From Paenibacillus sp. FSL R7-0337 (GTDB lineage Bacteria; Bacillota; Bacilli; Paenibacillales; Paenibacillaceae), in NCBI RefSeq assembly GCF_037969875.1, contig NZ_CP150218.1, forward strand, positions 4,836,001 through 4,900,000: a stretch of 64,000 nt of DNA, in the 5' to 3' direction. The position numbers and the translations under genes were made by a program. Positions within the stretch are counted from its first letter, which is position 1. Every line of letters starts with the position of its first letter. The notes under the pieces were generated by a model. The model saw only the letters and a list, made by a program, of their open reading frames with translations. It was not told where the DNA came from and did not search any database. Below are positions 1-7,722 of the stretch, piece by piece.

Positions 1-717
1 TAGCACGGGCATACTCAATTTGTGGGCGGAGGCGAGAGCTGCAATGTCTTCGCCCTCCTGAAGCATAGACTGGTAGAGGCCAATCGCTCCTCGCCAACCG
101 TTGGGACGGGAGTAGGTGCGTACGAACTCGTCGATGTCGGCTTCGGTGATTGCCCTTGGTGTCGCGCTCAAGGTTGGGAATATGAATTGTCCAAGGAACT
201 CACGTTCGCGTCCGGAGAGCAGCATCTCGGGGATTTTCGGAGCAGCAAGAACGCCGATGTACCAGGTACCACCATGTGTGACATCGGCCAGCATTTCTAA
301 GCCGAATCCAGGTAGGCCCATCTCAATCGCGGTGAAGCTGAGTACATCCTCCGGATGGGTAGCCGCGAGGCGGAGGATGGTTGCCCCGCTTATGTCTTGG
401 CCTGTGAGGTGAACTGGGCCAACATTGAGTTCTTTGATAAGAAGATGCAAGTCTTCAGCAGAGGTCTTGCTGTCGTATTGACCAGGCGCATTGTCGGAGT
501 CACCGAAACCGCGGAGGTCTACAGCAAAGACACGGTGATTGTCGGCTAAAAGTGGAATTAGTTTTCGAAAAGTCCACCAAGTCTCAGGAAAACCATGAAC
601 CAGTAGGATTGGAGTGCCAGTAGTCCCTGCTGATACGTAGTGAAGCTTCGTTCCGTTAACTTCTGCGTAGTGATGGGAGATACCGGGCAGTGTAGCACCT
701 GTTTTATTTATAGTCAT
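1..717 (-). CDS. alpha/beta hydrolase, epoxide-hydrolase-like (partial)
   Basis: Reading leftward from the ATG at 717, an open frame runs off the left edge (239 codons visible, C-terminus missing). The protein has an early HGFPETW motif (oxyanion-hole HG) and a nucleophile elbow reading TGQDISG. Aspartate there, instead of serine, is typical of soluble epoxide hydrolases and haloalkane dehalogenases, so an ester-type Asp intermediate is expected. The catalytic His would lie beyond the window. An AAGGAGGATTTTTG ribosome site precedes the ATG. It is divergent from a marR gene, and its promoter carries two palindromic operators, so repression by that MarR is likely. The exact substrate cannot be told. 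Confidence 0.85.
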   Translation of the reverse strand, partial: MTINKTGATLPGISHHYAEVNGTKLHYVSAGTTGTPILLVHGFPETWWTFRKLIPLLADNHRVFAVDLRGFGDSDNAPGQYDSKTSAEDLHLLIKELNVGPVHLTGQDISGATILRLAATHPEDVLSFTAIEMGLPGFGLEMLADVTHGGTWYIGVLAAPKIPEMLLSGREREFLGQFIFPTLSATPRAITEADIDEFVRTYSRPNGWRGAIGLYQSMLQEGEDIAALASAHKLSMPVL

Positions 718-742
718 TCAAAAATCCTCCTTAAATACAATT

Positions 743-794
743 AGACAACCACATTGTCCATTTGTATAATAGACAACGTGGTTGTCTTTGTCAA
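743..794 (-). promoter_or_regulatory. promoter with two MarR-type operators
   Basis: Read on the minus strand, TTGACA (794-789) and TATTAT are separated by exactly 17 bp. The spacer contains the perfect palindrome AGACAAC-GTG-GTTGTCT (771-787). A second site with the same half-sites, GACAA-CCACA-TTGTC (744-758), lies just downstream of the -10. MarR dimers commonly occlude promoters this way. The match to the adjacent MarR is inferred from position. Confidence 0.75.
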
Positions 795-921
795 GTAGTA
801 TCGTCATGAGTAACTGAACCACCAGCTTCAAAGTTTCTGCTTCTGGGAGTCCACGAAGGAACAAATCCGGTTTTAACAGACAGGAAAGAAATTGAGCGAA
901 GCGATTTGGAGTATAGTACTT

Positions 922-957
922 TTGACGGTCAGTGTTAGCTGTGTTAATATAATATTA
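922..957 (+). promoter_or_regulatory. promoter of marR gene, probably leaderless transcript
   Basis: TTGACG (922-927), a 17-bp spacer and TAATAT (945-950) form a good sigma-A promoter. The expected start of transcription falls at about 957, only a few bases before the ATG at 960, and no Shine-Dalgarno sequence fits in between. Confidence 0.6.
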
Positions 958-959
958 CT

Positions 960-1433
960 ATGTCTAATTCAGGTGCTACACTAACAATGCTTTTAATTGG
1001 CGGCTATCGTTCACTGGTGGAGGCCGCGCAAACTGAGCTTGCTGCTCGCGGCTATGCGGATGTTCGCCCCGTTCACGACGTGGCAATTCGGGCCATTTCT
1101 TCAGGTGCCGACAGCGCTTCGGAGCTAGGCCGGCGCTTAATGGTCTCAAAACAAGCTGCTGCGAAAACCATTGACATACTTCAAAAGCGTGCTTACGTCG
1201 TTCGCGAAGTTGATCCACTTGACGCTCGACGCAAATGCCTTCGTGTCACCGCACGCGGGTTAGAAATGCTGCGAGAAGCTGAAGAGATCTTTGATGAGTT
1301 GCGTAATAAATGGGCTCAACAGATTGGAAGCGCCCAACTCGAGGAATTAGAGAAATACCTGGCGGAGTTGATTGGAAGTGATCCCAATCGCCTCGATAAC
1401 TCAGGGTGGCTTGCACGAGACTTAGGGGAGTAG
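960..1433 (+). CDS. MarR family transcriptional regulator
   Basis: A 157-residue protein with the MarR winged-helix pattern: an N-terminal dimer helix, a helix-turn-helix around ASELGRRLMVSKQAAAKTI, and a wing containing DPLDARRKCLRVT. The D-x-R-x(3)-L/V-T wing is diagnostic of the family. It is divergent from the epoxide-hydrolase-like gene and probably represses it through the palindromes at 744-787. The ATG lies 9 bp from a good -10 box and has no ribosome binding site, so translation may be leaderless. The ligand is unknown. Confidence 0.88.
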   Translation: MSNSGATLTMLLIGGYRSLVEAAQTELAARGYADVRPVHDVAIRAISSGADSASELGRRLMVSKQAAAKTIDILQKRAYVVREVDPLDARRKCLRVTARGLEMLREAEEIFDELRNKWAQQIGSAQLEELEKYLAELIGSDPNRLDNSGWLARDLGE

Positions 1434-1594
1434 CTCTAGCGTTTAAAACTTTTAATTCAGGACTTGGTTTGGATTGACAACACTTGTTTAGGAAAGTCGC
1501 TACAAAAAGCAGGGAATAGGGATGACTAGGGTTTGAGGGTTCGCTGGTATTCTTAGGAGTATCCAAAGCCTTTCAAATGACGATAATGTACCTC

Positions 1595-1650
1595 GAAGGG
1601 GGCTTTTGCCGATTCACAGCAAAAGCCCCTTCCGCCGTTTCGGCAGAAGG
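1595..1650. terminator. two overlapping GC-rich hairpins
   Basis: GAAGGGGGCTTTTGC (1595-1609) pairs with GCAAAAGCCCCTTC (1619-1632). The partly overlapping CCTTCCGCCG-TTT-CGGCAGAAGG (1628-1650) forms a second hairpin, so the two are mutually exclusive. There is no long U tract. A terminator for marR or a remnant of mobile DNA are both possible. Confidence 0.4.
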
Positions 1651-1756
1651 GGCCAGTTAATTGTTTGAGTATTGGACGAAAATCCAAATTATTATAATTT
1701 ATAAGAGATTAGGTTTTCATAGAAAAGGGCTATCCCATTAAGGATGGTCCTTTTCT

Positions 1757-1805
1757 AACTTGCCGCTTCAGACAGCGCGGTGAACCGTATCATAAGTAGG
1801 GCGAA
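1757..1805. repeat. 49-bp dispersed repeat, copy A
   Basis: Identical over 49 bases to 6569-6617 (begins AACTTGCCGCTTCAGACAGC, ends TAGGGCGAA). A diverged relative around 19612-19642 keeps TGAACCGTATCA and TAGT-GGG-GAA. The flanks differ, so it is a discrete element, probably an end or scar of a mobile element. Confidence 0.7.
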
Positions 1806-1816
1806 AATAAATTTAT

Positions 1817-1843
1817 AAAAATCAGAAGCCACTTCTGATTTTT
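1817..1843. terminator. perfect 12-bp hairpin, bidirectional terminator-like
   Basis: AAAAATCAGAAG-CCA-CTTCTGATTTTT is a perfect 12-bp stem with A and U tails on both sides. Confidence 0.6.
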
Positions 1844-1917
1844 CACGGGGATTGGCCGAGGTGGACCACGAGCACATGTGCGGCTGCAGGCGACCCGACC
1901 CTCCTTCCTGTTATCTG

Positions 1918-1946
1918 GCCAGTCAGAATTCTGATTGGCTTTTTTT
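1918..1946 (+). terminator. intrinsic terminator
   Basis: GCCAGTCAG-AATT-CTGATTGGC stem (one G-U pair) is followed by seven T residues. Confidence 0.7.
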
Positions 1947-2035
1947 CTGTTCACACTAAGATTACGGTAACCGTGGGAATAGGGGCACGAAGGAATAGTG
2001 GCCGCGCAAAAAAAACGGTTCCCCGGTTATTTAAC

Positions 2036-2106
2036 ATAATTATCGTTATGATATTGACAATAGGAATACAAATGTATAATATAAAATTACGTAATGACCA
2101 TTATGA
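2036..2106 (+). promoter_or_regulatory. promoter with two TetR-type operators
   Basis: TTGACA (2054-2059) and TAATAT (about 2077) are flanked by ATAATTATCGTTATGATA upstream and CGTAATGACCATTATG (about 2090-2105) downstream. The upstream block matches 24 of 27 bases of the promoter before the SDR gene at 5618 (about 5516-5544). The two units therefore appear to be controlled by the same TetR protein. Confidence 0.65.
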
Positions 2107-2248
2107 TATTATTTAAACGCCAGTGAGATGATTAAGATTGCCGGCGATACCGGAATCTATGCAGTAAAGCGCTCGGGCATCGGTACGCTAATACTAGGCC
2201 GCTGAAGAGCAAAATACATAACAAATACGAAAGTAAAGGAGCAAATAT

Positions 2249-3226
2249 ATGACTAGTAAATTTAATGCAAAATCAACCGCCGATCAGGTGCTATCCGGCT
2301 TAGATCTCAAGGGGAAACGATTTCTCATTACAGGAGTTTCATCAGGCATTGGCCTCGAAACTACCCGATCACTGATCGCTCACGGCGCCAGCGTCGTCGG
2401 TACGGTCAGAGACCTTGTCAAAGCGGAGTCGTCCACTGCACCGGCCCGTAACGCTGTGGCGCAAGGAGGCGGCAGCCTAGAATTGATCGAACTTGATCTT
2501 GCATCCCTGCAAAGCGTGCGCGCCTGCGCGGATAAGCTGTTGGCGAGTGGCCAGCGGTTCGACGTCATTATCGCTAACGCTGGTATCATGGCAACCCCTT
2601 TCGGCCGGACGTCCGACGGCTTCGAAGTCCAGTTTGGGACAAATTATCTTGGACATTTCGCTTTGATCAATCGGATCGAGTCACTGCTCGCCGATAACGG
2701 GCGATTGATTGTGCTGTCTTCCCAAGCTCATCGTGCCGCTGATATTGACCTGGACGACCCGAACTTTGAACATCAGGAATACGACCCGTTTGTTGCCTAT
2801 GGCCGATCGAAAACGGCTACTTCTCTCTATGCAGTGGAATTCGATAAACGGCATCGTCACCGTGGTATCCGGGCGGCCTCGGTGATGCCCGGGAATAGTC
2901 CTACCGATCTCACAAGCCATTTCTCGCAGGAAGACATGGAGAGTCTATTGAGGAACGTTGCTAGAGCCCGCGCTGAAGCCGGCCTTCCGGAAGCGGAGTT
3001 TAAAGAAATTCCACAGGCAGCTGCTACGTCGGTTTGGGCTGCAGTCGTGGCTGACAAAGACGAAATCGGCGGACGCTACCTCGAGGATTGTGCAGTCGCA
3101 CCGATTGATGACACTCCAAACCCGTTTACCGACGGCGTAAAATTGTATGCGCTTGACTTTAACAAAGCCGAACAGCTTTGGGAAAAAAGTGAGGAATTGA
3201 TAAGCGCCAAAGGTGCGAATTTATGA
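2249..3226 (+). CDS. short-chain dehydrogenase/reductase, retinol-dehydrogenase-like
   Basis: A 325-residue NAD(P)-dependent SDR. The cofactor motif TGVSSGIG is at residues 28-35, the structural NAG at 110-112, catalytic Ser near 157-158, and the Y-x3-K pair at Tyr184 and Lys188. The long C-terminal part and the overall spacing resemble the WWOX/retinol-dehydrogenase-like SDR branch. An AAAGGAG site precedes the ATG. It overlaps the next frame by ATGA, so the two are translationally coupled. The GC-rich coding style differs from the AT-rich SDRs nearby and suggests acquisition from elsewhere. The substrate is unknown. Confidence 0.85.
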   Translation: MTSKFNAKSTADQVLSGLDLKGKRFLITGVSSGIGLETTRSLIAHGASVVGTVRDLVKAESSTAPARNAVAQGGGSLELIELDLASLQSVRACADKLLASGQRFDVIIANAGIMATPFGRTSDGFEVQFGTNYLGHFALINRIESLLADNGRLIVLSSQAHRAADIDLDDPNFEHQEYDPFVAYGRSKTATSLYAVEFDKRHRHRGIRAASVMPGNSPTDLTSHFSQEDMESLLRNVARARAEAGLPEAEFKEIPQAAATSVWAAVVADKDEIGGRYLEDCAVAPIDDTPNPFTDGVKLYALDFNKAEQLWEKSEELISAKGANL

Positions 3227-3875
3227 CCGTAATCGGCATCATTGGCGCGGGCGAGGTCGGCAGCCAGATCGCCGTGCGGCGATTGCGAACGGGTATGAAG
3301 TCGTCATTGCCAATTCGCGGGGACCTGAGACGTTGAAGGGCCTCATTGATGAGCTTGGCCGGTCAGCACGCGCTGCAACTGCGGCGGGAGCTGCAGAGGC
3401 TGGTGATTTTGTCGTTGTGGCTGTCCCCCTCAAGCTGGTCAATGACATGCCAGTGGAGCAGCTGGCTGGCAGGATCGTGCTTGACACGAACAACTACATG
3501 CCTTGGCGTGATGGACATTTTCCCATGATCGATTCTGGAGAGATGACCGTTCATGAGCTCCGTCAGAAGCAGCTTCCTGCCTCGAAGGTGGCGAAGGCCT
3601 TTACCCACATCCAGGCCCCCCGCCTCTTCATTTCGAGTAGACCCGCTGGCGACCCTAACCGCCACGTGTTGTCGGTCTCGAGCAACTTCCCTGAAGCTAT
3701 CGAACTCGTGACACGGCTGTACGATCAGTTCGGTTTCGATACGGTCGACAACAGTCCGCTGAGCGAGTCATGGCGCAGCGGTCCCGGCCAGCCCGCTTGG
3801 GTAGCGCACGCGTACCAAACCCGCACTGAGCTGGCCGCCAATCTCGCTAGGGCAAAACGGATTATCTTGAAGTGA
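3223..3875 (+). pseudogene. NADPH-dependent F420-reductase-like dinucleotide-binding protein, frameshifted
   Basis: The ATG at 3223 overlaps the upstream stop (ATGA) and starts a Rossmann motif, GIIGAGEVGSQIA. The frame then runs into nonsense. The expected continuation RAAIANGYEVVIANSRGPET is found one frame over, from about 3273 to the stop at 3875. Adding one C in the GCCGTG run at 3271-3276 would restore a single COG2085 protein of about 218 residues. The rest (VVAVPLK, VLDTNNY, VAKAFTH) fits that family. It is either a real one-base deletion or a base-calling error. An intact paralogue is at 14252. Confidence 0.75.
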
Positions 3876-3898
3876 GTTCGCTAAGAGGGTGGGATAGA

Positions 3899-4576
3899 TT
3901 GTTGAAGACAATTGTTATAATTGGCGCTGGACCAGGTCTTGGTTTTTCATTGGCCAAAACTTTTGGCAGGCACGGATTCCGCATTGCTATGGTTTCAAGA
4001 ACACAAGAGAAGCTGGATCAATATGCTGTGGAGCTAAGTGAGTTGGGTATTGAAGCTAGAGGGTTTGGTGCTGATATTACAAACAAAATGGAGCTTACAA
4101 GGGCTGTTCAACAAATTAAGGACATCTACGGTACAATTGACGTTGTTGAGTTTAGCCCATATAGCGGAAGTGTTTCTGTGACACCTGTTCTTGATACGAC
4201 AAAGGAAGCCGTTCTTCCTATTTTTAATAATGTGGTGATTGGAGCCATTAATACTGCAAGACTAATCATTCCAGATATGATGGAACGAGGCGAAGGGGCA
4301 CTTCTGTTTACAAGTGATCTCTCCGCTATGAGCCCTACGCCCATGTTTGGGAATTCGGGCATCGTTATGTCGGGATTGCGAAACTATATCCTTAATCTAC
4401 ACCAAAGTCTGCATCCCCATGGGGTATTTGTGGGACATTTATCCATCAGTCCTCTGATCAAGAGAGGTACAGGATTTGATCCAGATCAAGTGGCGGAAGC
4501 CTGGTATCATCTATATGAGCAAAGAGAACCGGCAGAAGAAACTTATCCTAAAGGTATTATGCAAATTATAAATTAA
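3899..4576 (+). CDS. SDR family NAD(P)-binding oxidoreductase (atypical)
   Basis: About 225 residues beginning with a Rossmann motif, VIIGAGPGLGFSLAK. This is an SDR fold with the looser GxGxGLG pattern. The canonical NAG and Y-x3-K catalytic residues are not evident, and SPYSG replaces NAG, so catalysis may be weak or different. The frame is open from a GTG at 3872, which overlaps the previous stop. TTG at 3899 or 3902 is preferred because AGAGGGTGGG sits 6-9 bases upstream. It is more AT-rich than the two genes before it. It ends before a clear terminator. Function is unassigned beyond the fold. Confidence 0.75.
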   Translation: MLKTIVIIGAGPGLGFSLAKTFGRHGFRIAMVSRTQEKLDQYAVELSELGIEARGFGADITNKMELTRAVQQIKDIYGTIDVVEFSPYSGSVSVTPVLDTTKEAVLPIFNNVVIGAINTARLIIPDMMERGEGALLFTSDLSAMSPTPMFGNSGIVMSGLRNYILNLHQSLHPHGVFVGHLSISPLIKRGTGFDPDQVAEAWYHLYEQREPAEETYPKGIMQIIN

Positions 4577-4663
4577 AGTAGTTTAATGTAGCTGCAGACT
4601 GCGAGCTAAACAGTTTGATTCAGAAAGGGAATCAATTTCAAATAGCATGGATCCCAGTAAATC

Positions 4664-4694
4664 AAAAAGGCCCCCACTTATCGGGAGCCTTTTT
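4664..4694 (+). terminator. intrinsic terminator
   Basis: AAAAAGGCCCCC, a short loop, GGGAGCCTTTTT. Placed after the SDR gene and usable in both directions for the convergent tetR. Confidence 0.8.
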
Positions 4695-4777
4695 GTATTT
4701 CCATGATTGCAGAAACTTTGGCTTATGATAGCCATGGCTTGTATTTTCTTAATAATGATATTCCTCTGTATCTAGGT

Positions 4778-5389
4778 TTAGGAAGACTTTCCGGACAGTG
4801 CAGAACTGCCGGAAGGCCAGGTGGAGAGTGCCTGCTCGGCAACAGCATCCAGCATGTTGCGGCTGAAGCCAGCCTTGGCCTGAACAGCCATGCCGTGGAG
4901 CACTGCCATCACGAATGCAGCTAACGAAGCACAGTTCACATTCTCCGGCAGATCGCCCTCCTGCTTTGCCCGTTCGAAACGGTCTCGGAGTGAAGTCTCA
5001 CCGTCCGCACGTGCATCGATCAATACACGCCGAATCGGTTCGGAATCATCCGAGCCAGCCAAGTCACCGTGGACATATAGACACCCCTTGTGATCGGGGT
5101 AACGCGTCTGCAATTCGGCCGCCCCGCGAAAGATCCGTGAGACCACCTCCCGCGAGGTCGGCAGTTCCAGCGCCGCCGGAAAGAAATCATGGTAGTGATT
5201 GTAATAGCGATCAAGAACCCGGAGGAACAAGGCCTCCTTATTGCCAAACGCGGAATAGAGCGCCGGGCGTTCGACACCCGTAGCCTGCGTCAGGTCCGTG
5301 TACGACGTGCCATCGTACCCTTTTTTCCAAAACACGCAAAGTGCTGCGTCCAGTGCCTGATCTATATCAAATTCGCGGTTACGTCCCAT
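4778..5389 (-). CDS. TetR/AcrR family repressor
   Basis: A 203-residue protein. The N-terminal TetR helix-turn-helix covers roughly residues 8-55 (ALDAALCVFWKKGYDGTSY, then LTQATGVERPALYSAFGNKE). The C-terminal ligand domain resembles the TetR_C family seen in YxaF/LmrA-like repressors. It is divergent from the SDR gene at 5618, with perfect and near-perfect palindromes in the shared intergenic region. The same operator signature also precedes the SDR gene at 2249, so it likely controls both. The inducer is unknown. Confidence 0.88.
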   Translation of the reverse strand: MGRNREFDIDQALDAALCVFWKKGYDGTSYTDLTQATGVERPALYSAFGNKEALFLRVLDRYYNHYHDFFPAALELPTSREVVSRIFRGAAELQTRYPDHKGCLYVHGDLAGSDDSEPIRRVLIDARADGETSLRDRFERAKQEGDLPENVNCASLAAFVMAVLHGMAVQAKAGFSRNMLDAVAEQALSTWPSGSSALSGKSS

Positions 5390-5519
5390 ATGTTAATCAC
5401 CTAGCCTTTTTCGTGAAGGTCAAATTTCATACAGCTGCATGTTCAATCTTCTATCTTTTATCATAACACACGTTACAGAATGCTGCCAATCCATCGGGCT
5501 AGGTTAATGCCATATAAAA

Positions 5520-5587
5520 TAATGATCGTTATGTTATTGACAATCTACGTCAATTCCGATAACATTATTTATAGTAACGATCGTTAC
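5520..5587 (+). promoter_or_regulatory. promoter with TetR operators
   Basis: TTGACA (5537-5542) and TAACAT (5560-5565) are 17 bp apart. The perfect 14-bp palindrome GTAACGATCGTTAC lies at 5574-5587. A related imperfect palindrome, TAATGATCGTTATG, lies at 5520-5533, just upstream of the -35. Binding at either would block the polymerase. Confidence 0.75.
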
Positions 5588-5617
5588 GATATTTTGTAGA
5601 TAAAAGGAGCAGATCAT

Positions 5618-6400
5618 ATGTTGACGAATGAAGGAAGATTCAGTGGTAAGGTTGCTTTGATTACAGGAGCAAGCCGTGGGATGGGGGCTGAAATAGCCAA
5701 AAAATTAGCTGCAGGCGGAGCGGAATTCATAGGCGTTCATTACGCCACAAATAGAGATGCGGCTTTGAAGGTTGTTGAGGATATTAAAGCTTTGGGCGCA
5801 AAAGCGGTAGCTCTGGAAGCAGAATTAAACACGGGTATTACCGGTGTTAACAAGCTTTGGTCCGCTTTTGAAGAGGCTGTTCGTTCAGAAATGGGTTCTG
5901 TGCAGTTGGACATTCTGATCAATAATGCAGGGATTGCACCGGAAATTCCCTTTGAAGAAACGTCAGTAGAAACGTTCGATGCTGTCATTAATGTGAACTT
6001 TAAAGCTCCCTATTTCCTTACTCAAGCAGCCAGCGCGTTTATACGGAATGATGGACGGATTATTAACATTTCAACTGGCTTTACTCGTGTTGCTGGTCCA
6101 GAGCGTTCTATTTATGCGGCTTCCAAGGGGGCTATTGAGACACTTACTTTGGCTTTGGCTCCACTTTTTGCATCAAAGGGGATTACGGTTAATGCAGTAA
6201 GACCGGGTGTTACGTACACGGATATGAACAAGGAATGGCTCACCGACCCTGAGATTTATGCTGGAGCATCTTCAATGTCCGCTTTCGGAAGAATTGGTAC
6301 TACTAAGGACGTTGCAGATATCGTTGTGTTTCTATCCTCTGAGGAAGCGCGATGGATCACGGGGCAGTTTATTGATGCTACCGGAGGAACCAGACTTTAA
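5618..6400 (+). CDS. short-chain dehydrogenase/reductase (FabG-like)
   Basis: A classical SDR of 260 residues. TGASRGMG begins at residue 16, NNAG is at 102-105, catalytic Ser152, Tyr166 and Lys170 follow, then the PG motif and a C-terminal IDATGG signature. These are typical of 3-oxoacyl-ACP-reductase-like SDRs that reduce carbonyls with NADPH. An AAAGGAG site precedes the ATG. The promoter carries TetR operators shared with the SDR at 2249, and the TetR gene is divergent. The true substrate is probably a xenobiotic or quinone-like carbonyl (inference). Confidence 0.88.
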   Translation: MLTNEGRFSGKVALITGASRGMGAEIAKKLAAGGAEFIGVHYATNRDAALKVVEDIKALGAKAVALEAELNTGITGVNKLWSAFEEAVRSEMGSVQLDILINNAGIAPEIPFEETSVETFDAVINVNFKAPYFLTQAASAFIRNDGRIINISTGFTRVAGPERSIYAASKGAIETLTLALAPLFASKGITVNAVRPGVTYTDMNKEWLTDPEIYAGASSMSAFGRIGTTKDVADIVVFLSSEEARWITGQFIDATGGTRL

Positions 6401-6401
6401 G

Positions 6402-6527
6402 AACAGAACAGTCAAAGATGTAACCTGCGCATGCGGGGCTCCAATGTTTCAACGTAAGAATAAGGAAGGTTCAGCATTCTTGGGCTGCAGTAATTATCCG
6501 AACTGCAGAAAGACCAAGGCTATATAA
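6402..6527 (+). pseudogene. topoisomerase-type zinc-ribbon fragment
   Basis: About 40 codons in frame read CACGAPMFQR, then FLGCSNYPNC. This is the four-cysteine ribbon found at the C-terminus of topoisomerase I and some nucleases (C-x-C-G-x-P-M ... G-C-x2-Y-P-x-C). No start codon or ribosome site belongs to it, and it begins right at the SDR stop. It is the 3' remnant of a gene cut off by an insertion or deletion. Confidence 0.55.
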
Positions 6528-6568
6528 GCGTAATAAAGAAATTTGTCTTCGCTATAACTAAAATGCAA

Positions 6569-6617
6569 AACTTGCCGCTTCAGACAGCGCGGTGAACCGT
6601 ATCATAAGTAGGGCGAA
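6569..6617. repeat. 49-bp dispersed repeat, copy B
   Basis: Identical to 1757-1805. It lies between two gene remnants, as expected for a recombination or insertion scar. Confidence 0.7.
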
Positions 6618-6622
6618 CAATT

Positions 6623-6790
6623 TTATTGCGATTTCACTAATAGGATTGGCTCTGCCCAACCTAAAATATCCACGACAGTAGCTTCATCTCTTCTGTACAA
6701 TGAGGAAGTTAATCTGAAAGAAAAATGTTCAGTACCTTTTTTGGCTACAGGGATAATGGTCACAGGCGTATTACCTTCGTTATGGACATA
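6623..6790 (-). pseudogene. possible 3' remnant of an unknown gene
   Basis: On the minus strand an open frame ends at 6623 with protein-like sequence (NEGNTPVTIIPVAKK, then DILGWAEPILLVKSQ). No start or ribosome site is seen, and upstream it would run into the tetR promoter. The family is not recognised. It may be a truncated gene tail. Confidence 0.25.
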
Positions 6791-6811
6791 CACATATAGC
6801 ACTGCTATAAT
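6783..6811 (+). promoter_or_regulatory. autoregulated tetR promoter, operator TATAGC-N3-GCTATA
   Basis: TGGACA (6783-6788), 17 bp, TATAAT (6806-6811). The palindrome TATAGC-ACT-GCTATA (6795-6809) overlaps the -10. The same operator occurs three times before the SDR gene at 7822. The transcript should start at about 6817-6818, which is the ATG itself. Confidence 0.75.
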
Positions 6812-6817
6812 GGACTT

Positions 6818-7393
6818 ATGAACACATATGATAAAATATTGGCGGCTGCTCTTAAGGTACTCGAAGAGGAGGGCGGAGCCCAATTTTCGACGCGAGCCGT
6901 AACTGCGATCGCGCAGGTTACGGCTCCTACACTCTACCACCATTTCGGCAATGCCGATGGACTCCTGAGTGCAGTTATAGTGGAAGCGTTCAAACAGTTA
7001 TTTGAAAGTAAGATGGCCGCAGTGGAGTCCACCATTCCAGAGATGGCTCTTCGTCAAGGATGGGATGACTATGTCCGCTTCGCGGCAACCCGTCCTCGGA
7101 TTTATGCGGCGATGATGGGGCGGTTGCTCGAGGGCGCCCATATCGAGGCGGCAGATCATTCGCACCAAGCACTAGTGCAAAATATTCAGAGAGTCGCCGT
7201 CGAAGGCAAACTGGCTGTGTCAGCCCAGGCTGCGGCAGATCTGGTCTGGGCTTCCGCCAATACGGCCTCTTGGCTGTATGTGACGGCCCAGATTCGTAAG
7301 GCACCCCCACCCCAACCCGACGTCGTTGATCTCATTCGGGAAAGCGTAATGCAGATCATTTTGATCCAAAGGCCGGACGCCGATTCAAAATGA
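6818..7393 (+). CDS. TetR/AcrR family regulator
   Basis: A 191-residue protein with an N-terminal TetR helix-turn-helix (ILAAALKVLEEEGGAQFST, then TAPTLYHHFGN) and a TetR_C ligand domain with FAATRPRIYAAMM. It lies immediately upstream of an SDR-monooxygenase-ABM operon. The operator over its own -10 recurs three times before that operon, so it probably represses itself and the operon. The ATG coincides with the predicted transcription start and no ribosome site precedes it, so leaderless translation is likely. GC-rich codon use contrasts with neighbouring fragments. Confidence 0.87.
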   Translation: MNTYDKILAAALKVLEEEGGAQFSTRAVTAIAQVTAPTLYHHFGNADGLLSAVIVEAFKQLFESKMAAVESTIPEMALRQGWDDYVRFAATRPRIYAAMMGRLLEGAHIEAADHSHQALVQNIQRVAVEGKLAVSAQAAADLVWASANTASWLYVTAQIRKAPPPQPDVVDLIRESVMQIILIQRPDADSK

Positions 7394-7453
7394 GGGATTC
7401 GATGACAGAGACTGGAGACTTCAGGCAAAGCCCTAATTTATAAGACGTAAAAG

Positions 7454-7502
7454 AAAGATCGCCTATCCAACCTGGACCTCCAGGAGGATGGCGATCTTTT
7501 TT
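7454..7502 (+). terminator. intrinsic terminator
   Basis: AAAGATCGCC pairs with GGCGATCTTT around an inner CTGG-ACCT-CCAG hairpin, followed by a T tract. Confidence 0.8.
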
Positions 7503-7722
7503 ATGTTTGGAGGATGCGAGCATTAGTTCTCTTAGTTTTGTGCCAAGTATTTGGAGAACTGTGGCAGACTTGGCGCTGAAGAGGCTGACCCCCATTTCCA
7601 TAAGTTAAACGCAACGATAAATCTCAACCCCTCCCGCCATGGTACTTCGTGAGCGCCGAGTGCATCACGCAACGCCCCCCAAAACGATGTTCGGGCCGCA
7701 GGAAAACACTTTGGAAAAAATA

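Larger units (their letters stand above)
1434..2035. other. intergenic stretch with hairpins and repeat, no gene
   Basis: No convincing coding sequence was seen. It holds a double hairpin (1595-1650), a 49-bp dispersed repeat (1757-1805), a 12-bp perfect hairpin (1817-1843) and a U-tailed terminator (1918-1946), described separately. Confidence 0.6.

Noticed and set aside
6623..6943. A full minus-strand gene covering the tetR promoter
   Set aside because: The longest frame would start inside tetR and overlap its operator and -10. Only the 3' part (6623-6790) looks protein-like, so it was listed as a remnant only.
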